From NCBI GenBank assembly GCA_046734795.1, contig JBKPRX010000014.1, forward strand, positions 1 through 23,407: a stretch of 23,407 bases of DNA, written 5' to 3'. How positions within the stretch are numbered: position 1 is the first letter of the stretch; each line of letters opens with the position of its first letter. A model generated the notes under the pieces. It was not told where the DNA came from. It saw only the letters and a list, made by a program, of their open reading frames with translations, and did not search any database. The position numbers and the translations under genes were made by a program. The DNA is from JBKPRX01 sp046734795. GTDB lineage: Bacteria > Actinomycetota > Thermoleophilia > Gaiellales > Gaiellaceae. Shown piece after piece: positions 21,622 through 23,407 of the stretch.

Positions 21622-22518
21622 GTGAGCGTTCTCGACGAGATCATCCCTGCTGCGTCGACGACCCCTGAGGCGGGGTCGTCTCGGTGGCACCTCCGTGCAG
21701 ACGAGCGGTCGGCGCTGAAGGCGCTGCGCTGCTACTGCCTGCGCCTTGGCGCGACGATCCGGGTCAATAGCGACGGCTCGCTCGAGGTTTCGCTTCCCGA
21801 CGACGATGTTGAGGATCTGGCGCCGTACTTCTCGAGCTGGGCGTCGATGAACGCCGTCCACGTCGAGGTGCACGCGCGAAACGGCACGGCCGTGGCCGCG
21901 CCGGTGCCGACCAGCGCGCCCCTGCCGGCCGTGGAGCCCGTGGAGGCCGTGAAGCCCGTGCAAGCCGTGGAGCCCATGACAGCTGTTGAGCCCGTGCAAT
22001 CGGTTGAGTCCGTGCCGCAAGCCGAACCAGCCGCGGCGGCTGCGCCTCCGACCGCGCCGGATCGCTCCGTCGTCCCATTGCCTGCGAAAACCTCCGACCG
22101 CCCGCGACTCGGCGACATCCTCGTGATGAGAGGGCTCCTCCAGCGCGACCAGCTCGTGCAGGCGCTCGTCGAGAGCCGGACGACCGGCACGATGCTCGGC
22201 CGCGTCCTGCTCGAGAAGCAGTGGATCTTCGAGGAAGAGCTCGCGCGAACCCTCTCGACTCAGTGGGACATCCCGTACGTGAGCCTGATGCGTCTCGGAG
22301 TGGACCAGGGCATCGCACGACTGTTGCCGCGCGACGTGGGCATCGCCGCCGCCGCGATCCCCGTGCGGCGGAACTCAGAAGGCGCCGTTCTCGTCGCGTT
22401 CGCCGACCCGACGGACGAGGATTCGCTCGCGGCGGTGCGGCCATACATCGCGCACTTCACGCCCGTCATTGCCGAACTGACGGACATCATGATGGCGCTC
22501 CGCGCGCTGCCGGGCTAG
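21622..22518 (+). CDS. Stand-alone MshEN/GspE N-terminal domain protein
   Basis: A 298-residue protein in three parts. Residues 1-90 form a small uncharacterised alpha/beta region (LKALRCYCLRLGATIRVNSDGSLEVSLP). Residues 95-155 are a Pro/Val/Glu linker holding five hexapeptide repeats of the AVEPVQ type. Residues 160-297 match the N-terminal domain of type II secretion/type IV pilus ATPases (MshEN): PRLGDILVMRGLLQRDQLVQ, TMLGRVLLEKQWIFEEELAR, LSTQWDIPYVSL and VAFADPTDEDSLAAV. In MshE the RLG-x-L repeats bind cyclic di-GMP; here the second is LGRVLL and the usual Gln of the first is Ser184. No Walker A or ATPase domain follows, so it cannot be a secretion motor itself. It may be a c-di-GMP sensor or pilus adaptor. 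The GTG start lacks an SD. Confidence 0.83.
   Translation: MSVLDEIIPAASTTPEAGSSRWHLRADERSALKALRCYCLRLGATIRVNSDGSLEVSLPDDDVEDLAPYFSSWASMNAVHVEVHARNGTAVAAPVPTSAPLPAVEPVEAVKPVQAVEPMTAVEPVQSVESVPQAEPAAAAAPPTAPDRSVVPLPAKTSDRPRLGDILVMRGLLQRDQLVQALVESRTTGTMLGRVLLEKQWIFEEELARTLSTQWDIPYVSLMRLGVDQGIARLLPRDVGIAAAAIPVRRNSEGAVLVAFADPTDEDSLAAVRPYIAHFTPVIAELTDIMMALRALPG
21661..21675 (+). repeat. 15-base GC-rich direct repeat, copy 2
   Basis: ACCCCTGAGGCGGGG lies inside the first codons of the MshEN gene (residues about 14-18). It is the partner of copy 1, 111 bases upstream. Confidence 0.5.
21928..22017 (+). repeat. Five 18-base tandem repeats in the MshEN linker
   Basis: Five in-frame 18-base units encode AVEPVE, AVKPVQ, AVEPMT, AVEPVQ and SVESVP. 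Degeneracy rises toward the 3' end. They form an extended, probably rigid linker between the two domains and may vary in number between strains. Confidence 0.8.
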
Positions 22519-22533
22519 AGCCTGGAAAGCAAA

Positions 22534-22564
22534 CGGCCGAGCGAGAACTGGTCTCGCCCGGCCG
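22534..22564 (-). terminator. Strong hairpin between convergent MshEN and hsp20 genes
   Basis: CGGCCGAGCGAGA, a 5-base loop and TCTCGCCCGGCCG form a 13-bp stem with a single mismatch on the plus strand. In minus-strand RNA that position becomes a G-U pair, so the stem is complete, and it is followed by TTTGCTTTCC. It is best read as the hsp20 terminator, possibly working in both directions. Confidence 0.8.
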
Positions 22565-22587
22565 AAGTTGCTTCGCCGAAGGTCGAG

Positions 22588-23064
22588 CTACGCGGTCTCG
22601 GTCGCCGTTCCTTCGATCGCCGCGTCCTTGTTCAAGCCGATCTCGATCTTCCGCGGCTTCGGCTGCTCGGGCTTACGCACGTGCAGCTCGAGAACGCCGT
22701 TTTCGTACGAGGCGCTGACGTCACCTTCGTTCGTTCCCTCCGGCACGCCGACCGTGCGCGTGAAGGTGCCGAAGCGGCGCTCGTAGCGATAGAACGAGTC
22801 GCGCTTGACCTCGTCGCTCCGCTCGCGCTGCGCGGTGACCGTCAGCACGCCCTCCTCGAGCTCCACAGAGATCTTGTCCTCCGCGATCCCCGGCAGGTCG
22901 AACGCGTAGACGATCTCCTCGTCCGTCTCCCAGGCATCGAGCGTCGGCACCCAGGCCTGAGTCGTGCCGCCGTTGCCCTCGAAGAGGCCGTTCATGAAGC
23001 GGCTCATCTCGTTCTGGAGCCCTGCGAGCTCGCGAAACGGCTCCCAGCGAACCAGTGTTGCCAT
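22588..23064 (-). CDS. hsp20: Small heat-shock protein Hsp20
   Basis: ATP-independent holdase chaperone of the alpha-crystallin family, 158 residues. The N-terminal arm (MATLVRWEPFRELAGLQNEM) is typical of actinobacterial Hsp18/Acr-type proteins. The alpha-crystallin domain spans about 37-135: VPTLDAWETDEEIVYAFDLPG, KISVELEEGVLTVTAQR, FGTFTRTVGVPEG and SYENGVLELHVRKPE (the conserved A-x-x-x-n-GVL motif). The C-terminal tail has PRKIEIGL, matching the I-x-I oligomerisation motif. The ATG is fixed by a near-perfect SD (AAGGAGGA, minus strand at 23072-23079) 7 bases upstream; a longer reading to 23100 would include the SD. The promoter with a HAIR-like repeat suggests HspR control. Confidence 0.97.
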   Translation of the reverse strand: MATLVRWEPFRELAGLQNEMSRFMNGLFEGNGGTTQAWVPTLDAWETDEEIVYAFDLPGIAEDKISVELEEGVLTVTAQRERSDEVKRDSFYRYERRFGTFTRTVGVPEGTNEGDVSASYENGVLELHVRKPEQPKPRKIEIGLNKDAAIEGTATETA

Positions 23065-23108
23065 CGAATCTTCCTCCTTGAATCTCAGGTGAACCTGCAT
23101 TTGGTGAC

Positions 23109-23137
23109 AGGATAAAACCTGAGTCTTAGACTGTCAA
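23109..23137 (-). promoter_or_regulatory. hsp20 promoter (TTGACA-17-TATCCT)
   Basis: On the minus strand a perfect -35 TTGACA (23132-23137) is separated by exactly 17 bases from TATCCT (23109-23114). Transcription would start near 23102 with a leader of about 38 nt that carries the strong SD. This is the best sigma-70-type promoter in the window. Confidence 0.8.
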
Positions 23138-23138
23138 G
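23118..23138 (-). promoter_or_regulatory. HAIR-like HspR operator over the hsp20 promoter
   Basis: CTTGACA-N7-ACTCAGG on the minus strand matches the HAIR consensus CTTGAGT-N7-ACTCAAG at 11 of 14 positions with the exact 7-base spacer. It covers the -35 and most of the spacer, a good position for repression. HspR itself is not in the window. Confidence 0.55.
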
Positions 23139-23150
23139 TCAGCTCAGCGG

Positions 23151-23156
23151 TAGGAT
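23151..23156 (+). promoter_or_regulatory. -10 box (TAGGAT) before argF
   Basis: TAGGAT ends 9 bases before the ATG at 23166, with no SD between. It lies 13 bases beyond the divergent hsp20 operator, so the two promoters are back to back. Confidence 0.4.
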
Positions 23157-23165
23157 CGCGGGCCC

Positions 23166-23407
23166 ATGGTGAAGATTCCGAGCGGCATGGAAGGCCGCCA
23201 CCTGACGCGGATCGGCGACTGGTCCGCGGACGAGCTCCGAACGGCGCTCGACCTCGCGGACGAGCTCAAAGTCGCCCAGCACAACTGGCAGAGCCATCGC
23301 CTCCTCCTCGACCGGACGCTCGTGATGATCTTCGACAAGCCGTCGATGCGGACGCGCGTGAGCTTCGGCGCCGGAATGGTGCAGCTCGGCGGCCTGACGG
23401 TTCAGCT
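23166..23407 (+). CDS. argF: Ornithine carbamoyltransferase, N-terminal part (partial)
   Basis: First 80 residues of a carbamoyltransferase cut by the right edge. The family makes citrulline from ornithine and carbamoyl phosphate in arginine synthesis. The opening GRHLTRIGDWSADELRTALD, then the carbamoyl-phosphate loop IFDKPSMRTRVSF and GMVQLGGL, match ornithine rather than aspartate carbamoyltransferases (QLGG after the loop). The usual STRTR motif is SMRTR here (Ser60-Met61-Arg62-Thr63-Arg64); the phosphate-binding Ser, Arg and Thr are kept. An acetyl- or succinyl-ornithine enzyme cannot be excluded without the C-terminal half. The ATG is the first start after the promoter; a second ATG at codon 8 is less likely. 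Confidence 0.85.
   Translation, partial: MVKIPSGMEGRHLTRIGDWSADELRTALDLADELKVAQHNWQSHRLLLDRTLVMIFDKPSMRTRVSFGAGMVQLGGLTVQ

Noticed and set aside
21928..22017. The tandem repeat as a non-coding satellite
   Set aside because: The 18-base units stay in frame and encode a coherent hexapeptide linker, so it is part of the protein.
1..23407. tRNA, rRNA, CRISPR arrays, insertion sequences or attachment sites
   Set aside because: Reading through both strands I saw no transposase-like protein, no regularly spaced repeats and no tRNA-like cloverleaf. A tRNAscan or CRISPR search would settle this.

Overview
The window looks like chromosomal DNA of a high-GC actinobacterium. The actinobacterial-type inositol-1-phosphate synthase next to a phosphatidylinositol-phosphate synthase, the dnaK-grpE-dnaJ order, and a HAIR-like operator at a small heat-shock gene all point that way. 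A deep lineage such as Thermoleophilia (Gaiellales/Solirubrobacterales) is my guess from the overall flavour; it is not proven. I see no rRNA, tRNA, CRISPR array, insertion sequence, phage module or origin. Genes are packed tightly and no gene-free stretch exceeds about 100 bases.

Layout. 1-2670 (minus): the chaperone operon dnaK-grpE-dnaJ, with dnaJ cut by the left edge. 2757-3281 (plus): a secreted DUF4232 protein. 3283-4155 (minus): an EamA/DMT permease, divergent from 4181-6096 (plus), a tripeptidase (PepT) translationally coupled to a metallo-beta-lactamase-fold hydrolase. 6125-7117: moaA. 7163-10453 (plus): a lipid block with a PAP2/Aur1-like membrane phosphatase, a phosphatidylinositol-phosphate synthase, inositol-1-phosphate synthase and an unknown membrane protein. 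10455-11231 (minus): a peptidoglycan-binding plus NlpC/P60-like protein. 11325-14411 (plus): a glycosyltransferase-PHP fusion, a degenerate uracil-DNA-glycosylase-like protein and a polytopic membrane protein with presenilin-like (A22) aspartate motifs. 14391-19571 (minus): a 23S rRNA m5U-type methyltransferase, an AidB-like acyl-CoA dehydrogenase, an alpha/beta hydrolase and a secreted phospholipase C/acid-phosphatase-family phosphoesterase. 19623-20024 (minus) is YjbQ, divergent from an M3-like metallopeptidase at 20050-21549 (plus). 21622-22518 (plus): a stand-alone MshEN (GspE N-terminal) protein with a hexapeptide-repeat linker. 22588-23064 (minus): an Hsp20. 23166-end (plus): the start of argF.

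How the genes fit together. Two heat-shock loci frame the window. The hsp20 promoter carries an HspR-type inverted repeat, whereas dnaK has none that I can see. Ino1 and PIP synthase catalyse consecutive steps to phosphatidylinositol phosphate, and the PAP2-family neighbour is an attractive candidate for the phosphatase that finishes phosphatidylinositol. The rest is mixed housekeeping (cofactor, peptide, RNA and arginine metabolism).

The most notable observations are: (1) the PAP2-PIPS-Ino1 cluster; (2) a possible bacterial presenilin-like protease with GPPD instead of GxGD; (3) a GT-PHP fusion; (4) at least eight genes with a TAnnnT -10 box placed 6-9 nt before the start codon and no Shine-Dalgarno, implying widespread leaderless mRNAs; (5) divergent gene pairs sharing one near-symmetric -10 box.
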